The translations under genes were made by a program, and so were the position numbers. The notes under the pieces were generated by a model. It was not told where the DNA came from. It ran no database searches and was given only the letters and a program-made list of their open reading frames with translations. DNA of 64,000 nt from Streptomyces griseochromogenes. Lineage in GTDB: Bacteria; Actinomycetota; Actinomycetes; Streptomycetales; Streptomycetaceae. The stretch's first letter is position 1, and every line of letters begins with the position of its first letter. Where the stretch lies: the NCBI RefSeq assembly GCF_001542625.1, contig NZ_CP016279.1, forward strand, positions 9,734,001 to 9,798,000, given 5' to 3'. Positions 23,775 through 32,602 of the stretch are shown in pieces.

Positions 23775-26693
23775 CTACGGGAGCGCGTTCGCCGATCGGT
23801 TGCCGGGTTGGCGCCGGTACTCACGGGTGTGCGCGTCGCAGAGCCAGTAGGTGGGGCCCTCGGGCGTGGTGACCTTGTTCAGTCCGCCCCAGAACCCCGC
23901 CGGGTCGAGCTTGAGGAGCAGGTTCTGCATCTGCCGGTACTCGTGGTGTTCCGTCGCACGCACCAGCGACCGGATGTCTCCCAGCTGCGGGGACGTGCTG
24001 ACCAGCTCATCCGGCAGGCCCTTCACCAGTTCCTTCATCAGAGCCACATCGGATTTGAGCAGCTTGTCCAGATCATCGGCCGCCACGCCGAGCGCCGCGC
24101 CGGCGACCGGTACCGCGTACTTCAGCACCGCCAGCACCCGCCGCGCGTACGGCAGTACGGCCTGCTCCAGCTCGGAGCTCGCCCGCACCTCGTAGGGTTT
24201 CACGCCCGGGATGCGGTGCCAGGCGCCGGGAGCCTCGCAGTAGAGATGGAGCCGGAACACCGAGTCGCGCCAGATGCCCCCGAGCCGATGCCTGCGTACG
24301 CGCTGGACGGAGACGACGCTCGGACAGAGCACAGCCTGCCGGGAGTCGGCCCGGCGCAGCTCGGTGAGAAAGGCACGCTGCTGCTCGGCCGCGATGGCCG
24401 TCTGCTGGATCCTGGCCTCCTTGACCTCGTCCAGGATGTCCCGGCTCTGGTTCTTGATGTCCCTGAGGTCGTTGCTCAGGCCGTCCACCTTCGCTCCCAG
24501 CGCGACGGCCAGTTCCTCGGAGCGGCTCTGCGCCGGGGGTTCGATGCCGTGGAGGAGCTTCCTGACGTTGAGCTGCTCGTAGTGGACGGGACACTCGATC
24601 GTCTCCAGCGGCGGAGTGCGGATCAGCCGGTCCAGGAGATTGGTGTGCAGGAACTCGTGGTGGCAGCTCCCGTCGCTCTCCAGGACTCCCGGACACGGGA
24701 CGTAGCGGGTGATCTCCAGGCCGGGATAGCGCAGCAGTGTCTGCTCGAACCCGTCCATGAGGATCGAGAAGAAGTGGTGGGGGTAGGGGCCGCGAGCCTG
24801 GATCTCGGCGGTCTTGGTATAGCGGTCGACCGTCACCAGGCCGTAGTGACGGCCGTCCTGATGGCGTAGCAGCGCGCCGGTCCGCCAGTTCAGATCGACG
24901 GTGAAGCGGTGTTCCCGGGCGATGAACCAGGTCGGGATGCCGGGCGGGACGGTGTGCAGGCGGTACCGCAGCCGCAGCTCCCGGCGGTGCGGTTCCAGTG
25001 CGGAGTCCCAGCGCTCCTGGTAGTCGGGCGGATCCCAGGGGAGCAGTTCCACGACCAGGCTGCTGCTGGCGTCGGTGGTCCGGTAGGAGAGGTCGAACCG
25101 TTCCATCATGCTGACGAAGTAGTTCTGCATGCTGCGGTCCAGGTCGGACCAGAGCCGGCCGCGATGCGCCGAGGTGAAGATGCCGTGCGAGTCGCGGACC
25201 TCCTTGGCGTCGAGCACCCGGCTGATGTAGGAGGTCAGCCACTGCGGGTGCAGGATCACGAGGCCGGAGAGCTCGTCGTCCTCGGGATAGAAGAGGATGT
25301 CGCCCAGGCTGTGCAGGGCACTGGCCAGATAGTGCTGCTGGGCGGACTCGGTGACACCGTGCTCCGCCATCAGGTCCCACAGCACGCGCGGTTCGACGTG
25401 CTTCTCGGGGTGAGCCCGGACGGCCTCGGCGGCATCGAGCCAGTGCCGTGGCCAGACCGCGCCCATCAGCGGGAGTTGGGCGGCCTCGGCGGCGATGCGC
25501 CGGCGCACCGCGTCGATTCCCTCGCCGGTGGCGCTGTCCGCGGCCATGCTCTCGACGACCAGTCCGGGAAAGGCCTCGCAGATCGTGTGCAGCGGCAGGT
25601 CCGGTGGCCTGGGCCCGAGATGGGTGGCCACGATGAGCACCGGCGCATGCGGTGCGCGGGCTTTGATCAGGTCGAGCCAGTAGTACAGCTTGCTCTCTTC
25701 CCATCCGACCTGGGCGTCCCAGACCAGCAGGAAGAGCGATCGGTCGGACAGGAAGAACTGGTGGGTGGCGTGGTAGATGTCCTGGCCGCCGAAGTCCCAG
25801 GTGCTGAGCTCCATGATGAGCTCTTCCGCCTCGGTGCCCGTCGGGGGGTCCGGGTGGGGCATACTCAGCCGGCCGACGTTCAGGCCATGGGTGCTGTCCT
25901 CATTGGGGTCGTGGGTGTCCCCTCGGAGCGCCTTGAGGAGCGAGGTCTTCCCCGACCGGCCCTGCCCGACCACCAGCAGTTTCGACGCCCACTGACGGAC
26001 CGAGTCGACCGAGGTCCCCCGCATGTAGGCGAGCACGGCGGGACCGCCGCTGGAGACGATCTCCGGGGGAGGAACGGTGAGTTGTGGTGCGCGGAGCTTG
26101 AGGACCGTGAGCCCGGCGAGATTGCCGAAACCGTCGGGGAGTGAAGTGAGATGGGGCGCGTCGAGGCTCAGTTCGGTGAGCCGCGTGAGCCTTCCGAAGC
26201 TGTCGGGAAGTTCGGTGATGTCGAGATATGCGGTGAGCTGGACGAGCCGGGTGAGCCCGCCGATGCCCTCCGGCAGCACCTTGACCTGGCCGGTCAGGAG
26301 GGTGAGCGAGGTGAGGTTCGTGAGCCTGAAGAGGTCCCCGGGGAGTTCCATCAACTCGTGGGCGGAGATGCTGAGATCGGTGACGGTCGTGAATCGGCCG
26401 AGCGCTTCGGGAAAGGTCTGGAGACCGCTGCCGATGATCGTCAGCGCCGTCAGGTTGGTCAGCTTCGCGACGCTCTTCGGCAGGCCGGCGAGCTGCTTGC
26501 TGGTGATCCTCAGCGAGGTGAGCCAGGTGAGGTCGCCGATGCTCTCCGGGATCTCCGAGTCCGAGATCTCGGCGAGGCTGAGAGAGGTCGATCGCGTCCG
26601 GGCACAATCCGCGATGCGGGAGGCGCTGTTCGCCGCGTCGCCGTCTTCCGCTCCCGTCCGATTACTTCCGCGTCTTGCCAACTCGCACTCCAC
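23775..26693 (-). CDS. Roco protein: leucine-rich repeats, Roc GTPase and COR domain
   Basis: A 972-residue multidomain GTPase. About seven leucine-rich repeats fill residues 45-210 (for example LPEGIGGLTRLVQL, LPDSFGRLTRLTEL). The Roc GTPase has P-loop GQGRSGKT (243-250), switch II DFGGQ (300-304) and THLG (357-360) where canonical G4 is NKxD-like. COR spans about 405-640. A Cys/His patch (CPG at 667, CHH at 677, CPVH at 701) resembles a zinc ribbon. A coiled coil (about 722-785) follows, and a distinctive C-terminal region ends with WLCDAHTREYR. GTG at 26,693 is the longest start; its ribosome site is poor. The gene stands alone, and its GC content looks lower than its neighbours, which suggests acquisition. 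Roco proteins dimerise through COR. A role in signalling or immunity is inference. Confidence 0.9.
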   Translation of the reverse strand: MECELARRGSNRTGAEDGDAANSASRIADCARTRSTSLSLAEISDSEIPESIGDLTWLTSLRITSKQLAGLPKSVAKLTNLTALTIIGSGLQTFPEALGRFTTVTDLSISAHELMELPGDLFRLTNLTSLTLLTGQVKVLPEGIGGLTRLVQLTAYLDITELPDSFGRLTRLTELSLDAPHLTSLPDGFGNLAGLTVLKLRAPQLTVPPPEIVSSGGPAVLAYMRGTSVDSVRQWASKLLVVGQGRSGKTSLLKALRGDTHDPNEDSTHGLNVGRLSMPHPDPPTGTEAEELIMELSTWDFGGQDIYHATHQFFLSDRSLFLLVWDAQVGWEESKLYYWLDLIKARAPHAPVLIVATHLGPRPPDLPLHTICEAFPGLVVESMAADSATGEGIDAVRRRIAAEAAQLPLMGAVWPRHWLDAAEAVRAHPEKHVEPRVLWDLMAEHGVTESAQQHYLASALHSLGDILFYPEDDELSGLVILHPQWLTSYISRVLDAKEVRDSHGIFTSAHRGRLWSDLDRSMQNYFVSMMERFDLSYRTTDASSSLVVELLPWDPPDYQERWDSALEPHRRELRLRYRLHTVPPGIPTWFIAREHRFTVDLNWRTGALLRHQDGRHYGLVTVDRYTKTAEIQARGPYPHHFFSILMDGFEQTLLRYPGLEITRYVPCPGVLESDGSCHHEFLHTNLLDRLIRTPPLETIECPVHYEQLNVRKLLHGIEPPAQSRSEELAVALGAKVDGLSNDLRDIKNQSRDILDEVKEARIQQTAIAAEQQRAFLTELRRADSRQAVLCPSVVSVQRVRRHRLGGIWRDSVFRLHLYCEAPGAWHRIPGVKPYEVRASSELEQAVLPYARRVLAVLKYAVPVAGAALGVAADDLDKLLKSDVALMKELVKGLPDELVSTSPQLGDIRSLVRATEHHEYRQMQNLLLKLDPAGFWGGLNKVTTPEGPTYWLCDAHTREYRRQPGNRSANALP

Positions 26694-26844
26694 CGGTCAG
26701 TGCTGGACGCCATCGTGACACTTCGTCAGTCGATAGTACTGCAGTCACAGACCGTGATCTTCATGTTCGGACGACTGCTCGCCGTCGGCACCAGGCGCCC
26801 CTACCCACCCCCGGCAGACGGCGACTTCGCCGCCGGGCGCCTTC

Positions 26845-27996
26845 TCACGCGTCCGCGTACTTGGCGTCCGCCGCCGGATCCAGCGCCAGCCGATACCCCC
26901 GCTTGACCACGGTCTGGATCAGCTTCGGCGCCCCGAGAGCCGTACGAAGGCGGGCCATCGCCGTCTCCACCGCGTGCTCGTCGCGCCCGGCGCCCGGCAG
27001 CGCGCGCAGCAGCTCCGCCCGGGCCACCACCCACCCCGGCCGGCGGGACAGGGCGCGCAGGAGGGACATCCCCGCCGGGGGTACCGGCTTCAGCTCGCCG
27101 TCGACCAGGACCGCGTGGCCCCGGATCTGTACCCGGTGCCCGGCGATCGGCAACGCCCGGGCCCGGCCCGGAAGTTCCTGGCACAGCAGTTGCACCAGCG
27201 GCCCGAGCCGGAACCGCTCCGGCTGTACGGTGTCCACGCCCCGGGCCTGGAGGGGAAGCGCGGTGACGGGTCCCACACAGACGGCGAGGACGTCATGGCC
27301 GAGCGCGGCCAGCACCTCGGCGACCAGGCCCCGTTCCTCGGCCCGCGACAGGAACGACGCGGCGGCCGGCGCGCTGGTGAAGGTGAGCGCGTCCACGCCG
27401 CGCGAGACGACCGCGTCCAGCAGCCGGTCCACGGGGCCTATGTCCTCCGGCGGCATCCACCGGTACACCGGCACCAGGACGACCTCCGCTCCTCCGGCCC
27501 GCAGCGCCTCCACGAATCCCGGCAGCGGTTCCCCGTGCAGCTGTACGGCGATCCGGCGACCGTCGACGCCCTCCTCCAGCAGCCGGTCGAGCACCTCCGC
27601 CATGGACTCGCTCGACGGCGACCACTGCTCGGTCAGCCCGGCGGCCCGTACGGCCCCCTTCACCTTGGGCCCGCGGGCGAGCAGCTCCACCCCGCGCAGC
27701 CGCCCGAGCAGCTGCTCCCCGAGGCCCCAGCCGTCGGCGGCCTCGATCCATCCCCGGAATCCGATGGCGGTGGTGGCCACCGCCACGTCGGGTGCGTGAT
27801 CGATGATCTCCTTGGTGGCGGCGAGCAGTTCGCCGTCATCGGCCAGGGGCACTATGCGCAGGGCGGGCGCGTGCAGCACGGTGGCGCCGCGCCGCTGGAG
27901 CAGCGCCCCCAGCTCGTCGGCGCGGCGCGCTGCCGTCACCCCCACGGTGAACCCGGCGAGGGGCCCCTGTTCGGGTTGCTGCTGTCGGTCGTACAT
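26845..27996 (-). CDS. nnaR: Nitrate/nitrite assimilation regulator: HemD-like domain fused to winged helix
   Basis: The 383-residue protein has a uroporphyrinogen-III synthase fold (about 12-260; GFTVGVTAARRADELGALL, VDALTFTSAPAAASFL) and a C-terminal OmpR/PhoB-type winged helix (about 275-370; LLRALSRRPGWVVARAELLRA quoted as LLRALSRRPGWVVARAELL, TAMARLRTALG, VVKRGYRLAL). In S. coelicolor this gene next to narK was named NnaR and activates nitrate-assimilation genes. The true haem-pathway HemD is elsewhere. ATG at 27,996. It follows narK on the same strand, with a hairpin between. Confidence 0.9.
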   Translation of the reverse strand: MYDRQQQPEQGPLAGFTVGVTAARRADELGALLQRRGATVLHAPALRIVPLADDGELLAATKEIIDHAPDVAVATTAIGFRGWIEAADGWGLGEQLLGRLRGVELLARGPKVKGAVRAAGLTEQWSPSSESMAEVLDRLLEEGVDGRRIAVQLHGEPLPGFVEALRAGGAEVVLVPVYRWMPPEDIGPVDRLLDAVVSRGVDALTFTSAPAAASFLSRAEERGLVAEVLAALGHDVLAVCVGPVTALPLQARGVDTVQPERFRLGPLVQLLCQELPGRARALPIAGHRVQIRGHAVLVDGELKPVPPAGMSLLRALSRRPGWVVARAELLRALPGAGRDEHAVETAMARLRTALGAPKLIQTVVKRGYRLALDPAADAKYADA

Positions 27997-28027
27997 GGCT
28001 GCTCTCCTACCTGGCCCGCATGCCGAG

Positions 28028-28057
28028 CGAGCCTGTCAACGGCGCGTGACAGGCTCG
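28028..28057 (-). terminator. Hairpin between narK and nnaR
   Basis: An 11-base-pair stem (CGAGCCTGTCA with TGACAGGCTCG) with an eight-base loop lies 28 bases after the narK stop. There is no T run, so it may attenuate and not fully stop transcription into nnaR. Confidence 0.65.
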
Positions 28058-28084
28058 GTTCGGCTTGATGTCGCCGGTGTTACG

Positions 28085-29470
28085 TCACACCTCGGCGTAG
28101 CTGAGCTGCGGCTTTGTCTCCGAAGGGGCGGTGTTGGCGTGAACCTGCCCGGCTGGGCGCCGAAGGTATACGGCCCAGGTGACCACGAAACAGGCCCCGT
28201 AGAAGGCGAGGAAGGCGACGAAGGCGCCGGTGCCGGAGCCGTAGGAGAGGAAGGACTGGCGGAAGGCCATGTTGATGCCGACGCCGCCGAGTGCTCCGAC
28301 GGCTCCGATGAGGCCCATGGAGGCGCCGGAGAGCCGGCGGCCGTAGGCGGCGGCCTCTTCCCCCTCCAGCCCCTCGGCGACCGCCTTCGCCTGGAAGATG
28401 CCGGGGATCATCTTGTAGGTCGACCCGTTGCCGAGCCCGCTCAGCACGAACAGGACGACGAAGACCGACACGAACAGCGGCAGCGACTTCTGCACGCTGG
28501 CGCCGATGAGCACGGCGGTGGCGGCGGCCATGCCGACGTAGTTCCACAGGGTGATCTTCGCGCCGCCGTACCGGTCGGCGAGCCGGCCGCCGACCGGCCG
28601 GATGAGCGAGCCGAGCAGCGGGCCGATGAAGGTGAGGTACGCGGCCTGCAGCGGGGTCCGCCCGAACTGGTTGGTCAGCACCTGCCCGAAGGCGAAGCTG
28701 TAGCCGATGAAGGATCCGAACGTCCCGACGTACAGGAAGGCCATGATCCAGGTGTGGGCGTCCTTCGCGGCGTCCTTGGCGGCGCCGGTGTCGTTCTTCA
28801 CGGAGGCGAGGTTGTCCATGAACAGCGCGGCGAGGACGGCGGAGACGACGATCAGCGGGATGTAGATCCCGAGCAGCACGCGCGGCCCGCCGCTCGCCCC
28901 GATGATCGCGAGGGCGACCAGCTGGATGACCGGGACGCCGATGTTCCCGCCGCCCGCGTTGAGGCCGAGGGCCCACCCCTTCTTCCGCAGCGGGAAGAAG
29001 GCGTTGATGTTGGTCATGCTGGAGGCGAAGTTGCCGCCGCCGATGCCCGCGAGCAGACCGACCAGGAGAAATGTGGAGAAGGACGTTCCCGGTTTCATCA
29101 CGGCGAACGCGGCGGCGGTCGGGACGAGGAGGAGGCCGGCCGAGATGATCGTCCAGTTCCGCCCGCCGAAGAGCGCGACGGCGAAGGTGTAGGGGATGCG
29201 GACGACGGCGCCGACCAGCGTGACCATCGACGTCAGCAGGAACTTGTCGGCCGGGGTCAGCCCGTACTCCGGGCCCATGAAGAGCACCAGCACGGACCAC
29301 ATGGTCCAGATCGAGAACCCGATGTGCTCGGAGAGGACGGAGAACAGCAGGTTCCGGCGGGCGGTCTTCTCCCCCGTCTCGTTCCAGAAGGCCTCGTTCT
29401 CCGGATCCCAGTGCTCGATCCAGCGGCCTCCCCTGCTGCTCGGGGCGGGGGCTGTACTAGGGGCTGTCAT
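28085..29470 (-). CDS. narK: Nitrate/nitrite transporter, major facilitator superfamily
   Basis: The 461-residue protein has 12 predicted helices. NarK signatures are present: the nitrate-binding glycine-rich segment GIGGGNFASSMTNINAFFP and the second AGGGNIGVP segment, plus GLGNGSTYKMIP in the C-half. It imports nitrate or exports nitrite across the cytoplasmic membrane. ATG at 29,470 has GGAGG seven bases upstream. The promoter region carries a GlnR-like box. Confidence 0.93.
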   Translation of the reverse strand: MTAPSTAPAPSSRGGRWIEHWDPENEAFWNETGEKTARRNLLFSVLSEHIGFSIWTMWSVLVLFMGPEYGLTPADKFLLTSMVTLVGAVVRIPYTFAVALFGGRNWTIISAGLLLVPTAAAFAVMKPGTSFSTFLLVGLLAGIGGGNFASSMTNINAFFPLRKKGWALGLNAGGGNIGVPVIQLVALAIIGASGGPRVLLGIYIPLIVVSAVLAALFMDNLASVKNDTGAAKDAAKDAHTWIMAFLYVGTFGSFIGYSFAFGQVLTNQFGRTPLQAAYLTFIGPLLGSLIRPVGGRLADRYGGAKITLWNYVGMAAATAVLIGASVQKSLPLFVSVFVVLFVLSGLGNGSTYKMIPGIFQAKAVAEGLEGEEAAAYGRRLSGASMGLIGAVGALGGVGINMAFRQSFLSYGSGTGAFVAFLAFYGACFVVTWAVYLRRPAGQVHANTAPSETKPQLSYAEV

Positions 29471-29548
29471 GGACGCCTCCACGGTGCTCCGGGGCTCGGG
29501 TCGTTCGAAGTGATGAGCGGTGATGAGTCCCGACGGTAGGGAGGGCGC

Positions 29549-29574
29549 GTTTCCTGCCTGTGGCCGGGAGTGAC
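29549..29574 (-). promoter_or_regulatory. Candidate GlnR/NnaR box upstream of narK
   Basis: On the minus strand the sequence reads GTCAC-N5-GCCAC-N6-GAAAC, close to the streptomycete GlnR half-site pattern gTnAC-n6-GaAAC with one mismatch. It lies 79-104 bases upstream of the narK start, a normal distance for an activator. Confidence 0.5.
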
Positions 29575-29635
29575 CGGAAGGGAACGTTGCTCTCACTCGC
29601 GGCGTGGGAAGGCGGTGAGGGAACAATCGGGGGTC

Positions 29636-30271
29636 ATGGGAACGGACATCCACGGCTGGATCGAGTGCCGCACCTGGCAGGAGGGCCTGGCCCCCGGCGA
29701 GACGGCCTGGTGCCCGGCCGTCGACCTCGCGATGATCGCCCCGGCCAGGGACTACGACGCCTTCGCCTGCCTCTTCGGCGTACGGGACCTCGCTTCCCAC
29801 TGGCGCCCCGTGGCCGCCGGCCGAGACCTGCCGCCCGGCACCTCGGCCCCGGTCCGGGCCGAACGGGACTCCTGGGGCGGGGCCGCCTTCGGCACCACCT
29901 GGCTGTCCTGGGCCGAGGCACGCGCCATCGACTGGGACGAACCGGCGCTCCCCCGCTCCACCCACATAGCCCAGTACCACCGGGCTCCCGACGGCACGCT
30001 CGGCCTGCGCCGCCCCTGGGTCTGGAGCCGGGCCTTCGCCCGCGCGGCCGGAATCAACACCCTGACGACGGACCCGTCCTGCGTTCCCGGCCGGTGGCCG
30101 GAGGGGACCCAGTGGGAGTCGGGTGCCTCCGTCTTCCGCGTCGAACGCTCCCGCCGCCGTGACGCCGTACCGCCCGACGGCACCTGGGGCCCGGTATGGG
30201 CGATCATGGGCGCCCTGGCCTGCGTGCACGGCGACGACGGCGTGCGTCTGGTGGTGTGGTTCGACGAGTGA
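29636..30271 (+). CDS. Conserved hypothetical protein
   Basis: The 211-residue soluble protein starts MGTDIHGWIECRTW. It is rich in Trp and Arg, has no signal peptide or membrane helix, and I do not recognise a family beyond Streptomyces homologues. The opening GTDIHGWIE and phrases such as RDYDAFACLFGVRD recall proteins annotated only as hypothetical. It is divergent from narK across 165 bases and convergent with the LysR gene. Confidence 0.75.
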   Translation: MGTDIHGWIECRTWQEGLAPGETAWCPAVDLAMIAPARDYDAFACLFGVRDLASHWRPVAAGRDLPPGTSAPVRAERDSWGGAAFGTTWLSWAEARAIDWDEPALPRSTHIAQYHRAPDGTLGLRRPWVWSRAFARAAGINTLTTDPSCVPGRWPEGTQWESGASVFRVERSRRRDAVPPDGTWGPVWAIMGALACVHGDDGVRLVVWFDE

Positions 30272-30298
30272 GCGGGCCGGCCGCGCACGGTGGACGTG

Positions 30299-31270
30299 TC
30301 AGCCGTGCGCGCTCATCACCTCGTCGTCGGCGGCCGGAATCCATGGGCCGACGGGGCGTCGCAGCCACCCTTCGGCCGTCGCGAGCTCGGCGGCGGCCGC
30401 GCGCAGTGCGTCCAGTCCGGGATGGGTCAGCCCCTTGCGCCAGACCAGGGACACGGGCGACAGCGGAACCGGGTCGACGAGCGGCCGCAGCACCGTGCGG
30501 GTCAGGGCCGGAAAGTCCACCACGGCCAGCACCGGGTTCCGTGTCTTGGCCATGATCCGCTCGAACTCCTCGTCCCCGACCGCGAGCGGAAGGGGCGGGG
30601 CGAGCCGGATGCCGCGTCCCTCGAAGAGGCGCAGGGCGAGGTCGGTCCACTCCCGGGTGCGCGGGTTCCCGGCGCCCGCGTACACCGTCTCTCCGGCCAG
30701 CGCGGCCAGCGGCACCGCCGGCCGGGCCGCCAGGGGGTGGTCCTCGGGCAGGACCACGGCCATCGGCTCGTAGCGCACGGGCTGCTGCTCCAGGCCGGAG
30801 CGCAGGGCCGGGTCCAGGCCGGCGAAGCGGCCGAAGGAGGCGTCGAGCCGTCCGGCGAGCAGATCGGCCGCCGCTCCCGTCAGGCCGCTCTCGTAGCGGG
30901 CCATCAGCTCGCAGTCGGGAGCGAGTTCCCGGGCCCGGTGCAGCACGCGGCGGCCGGTGCCCAGGCCCGCGGAGTTGAGGTCCACCAGCAGCGGCCGGGC
31001 CTGGCCGAAGGCGGCGAGCAGGCCGTCCTGGGCGGCGAGGACCCGCCGGGCGTGCGGCAGCAGACGCTCGCCGTCCGCGGTGAGCGTCACCTGCCGGGTG
31101 GTCCGTACGAACAGCTCGGCGCCCAGCTCCCGCTCCAGACGCCGTACATCCCGGCTGAGCGCCTGCTGGGCGACGTACAGGCGGGCCGCGGCCCGGGTGA
31201 AGTGCAGTTCCTCGGCGACGGTCAGGAAGGCGCGCAGGAGGCGGGGTTCTATGGCGGCCGGGGTGGGCAT
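30299..31270 (-). CDS. LysR-family transcriptional regulator
   Basis: The 323-residue protein has an N-terminal winged helix (LLRAFLTVAEELHFTRAAARL, quoted as FLTVAEELHFTRAAARL, then QQALSRDVRRLERELG) and an effector-binding domain. ATG at 31,270 has no clear ribosome site, so the mRNA may be leaderless. It is divergent from an MFS exporter with an 84-base gap, the usual arrangement for control of a transporter by a LysR protein. The effector is unknown. Confidence 0.92.
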   Translation of the reverse strand: MPTPAAIEPRLLRAFLTVAEELHFTRAAARLYVAQQALSRDVRRLERELGAELFVRTTRQVTLTADGERLLPHARRVLAAQDGLLAAFGQARPLLVDLNSAGLGTGRRVLHRARELAPDCELMARYESGLTGAAADLLAGRLDASFGRFAGLDPALRSGLEQQPVRYEPMAVVLPEDHPLAARPAVPLAALAGETVYAGAGNPRTREWTDLALRLFEGRGIRLAPPLPLAVGDEEFERIMAKTRNPVLAVVDFPALTRTVLRPLVDPVPLSPVSLVWRKGLTHPGLDALRAAAAELATAEGWLRRPVGPWIPAADDEVMSAHG

Positions 31271-31354
31271 GGCGATGAATTTACAACGCGGGTGCGTGAA
31301 TCGGCGTCGAGAAGGTGTTGGACCCGGTGATCCGCTCCGGGCGACCGTGGAGCC

Positions 31355-32602
31355 ATGCCGCAACAGACCACCGAGGACACCCGCATACCGGACGAGCAGG
31401 AGCGATCCACCGGATACCGCCGCCTCTTCTCCCTCCCCGGCACCCGCGCCTTCACCGCCGGCAATCTGATCGCCCGTCTCCCCATGGGCATGTTCGGTGT
31501 GAGCGCGGTCGTGATGATCGCCGGATCCCGCGGCTCGTACGCCCTCGCCGGCGCCGTGACCGCCACGGGGCTCGCGGCGACCGGGGTGGCCGGGCCCTGG
31601 ATCGCACGGCTCGTCGACCGGCACGGGCAGGCCCGCGTCGCCGTACCGGCCACGCTCACCGCGGTGCTGGGCAGCCTCGCGCTGCTGCTGTGCGTCCGTT
31701 ACGGCGCCCCGGACTGGACCCTGTTCGCCGCGTACGCCGCCACCGCGGCCACCCCGAACATCGGCGGCCTCTCCCGCGCCCGCTGGGCCCATCTGCTGCG
31801 CGAGGATCCCGGCGCGCTGCACACCGCGAACTCCTTCGAACAGGCGGCCGACGAGCTGTGCTTCATGCTCGGCCCGGTACTGGCCTCCTTCCTGACCGGC
31901 ACGTTCTTCCCGGAGGCGGGCACGCTCGCCGGGGCCGCGCTGCTGCTGGCCGGGATGCTGCTGTTCACCGCGCAGCGGGCGACCGAGCCGCCGCCGCGGG
32001 CCCGCTCGAAGGCGCCGTCGCCGCTGCGGAGCCCGGGCATCCGGCCGCTGCTGGCCTGCTTCGTGGCGACCGGCATGGTGTTCGGCTCGATGGAGGTCGT
32101 CACGATCGCCTACGCCGACGCGCAGGGGCATCGCGCGGCGGCCGGTGCCGTCCTCGCGCTGCAGGCGGTCGGTTCGTGCGCGGCGGGCCTGCTGTACGGG
32201 GCGCTGAAGCCGTCGGGCCTGCGCCTTGCCCAGTGCCTTTTGGCGATGGCCGTACTGATGGCCCTGCCCTGGCTCGCCGCTGCCGTCGCCGGTTCGCTCG
32301 TGGCCCTGGCGGGCGCACTGCTGGTGGCGGGCATGGCGACCGCGCCGACGATGGTGACCGCGATGACCCTGGTGCAGCGGCGCACCCCGGCCGACCGCCT
32401 CAACGAGGGCATGAGCCTCGTCGTCACCGCCCTGCTCACCGGCATCGCGGGCGGCTCGGCGGCGGGCGGCTGGGCGGCAGAGCACCTCTCGCCGGTCGCG
32501 GCCTTCGCGGTCCCGGCCGCCGCGGCGACCGTGGCCGTGCTGATCAACTCGGCGGCCACGGCCGCGCGTTCGCCCGGCTCCGCTAGCAGCCGAGGTAGGT
32601 GA
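31355..32602 (+). CDS. Major facilitator superfamily transporter
   Basis: The 415-residue protein has about 12 membrane helices in two halves separated by an Arg/Lys/Pro-rich loop near residue 210 (PPPRARSKAPSPLRS). The N-half has GNLIARLPMGMFGVS and the motif-A-like loop RLVDRHGQARV. It resembles drug or metabolite exporters, with no substrate-specific mark. Its 3' end overlaps the convergent hypothetical gene by 20 bases. Confidence 0.9.
   Translation: MPQQTTEDTRIPDEQERSTGYRRLFSLPGTRAFTAGNLIARLPMGMFGVSAVVMIAGSRGSYALAGAVTATGLAATGVAGPWIARLVDRHGQARVAVPATLTAVLGSLALLLCVRYGAPDWTLFAAYAATAATPNIGGLSRARWAHLLREDPGALHTANSFEQAADELCFMLGPVLASFLTGTFFPEAGTLAGAALLLAGMLLFTAQRATEPPPRARSKAPSPLRSPGIRPLLACFVATGMVFGSMEVVTIAYADAQGHRAAAGAVLALQAVGSCAAGLLYGALKPSGLRLAQCLLAMAVLMALPWLAAAVAGSLVALAGALLVAGMATAPTMVTAMTLVQRRTPADRLNEGMSLVVTALLTGIAGGSAAGGWAAEHLSPVAAFAVPAAAATVAVLINSAATAARSPGSASSRGR

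Noticed and set aside
26845..27996. Haem-pathway uroporphyrinogen-III synthase
   Set aside because: The C-terminal winged helix and the narK neighbour identify it as the regulator NnaR; a catalytic role is not supported here.
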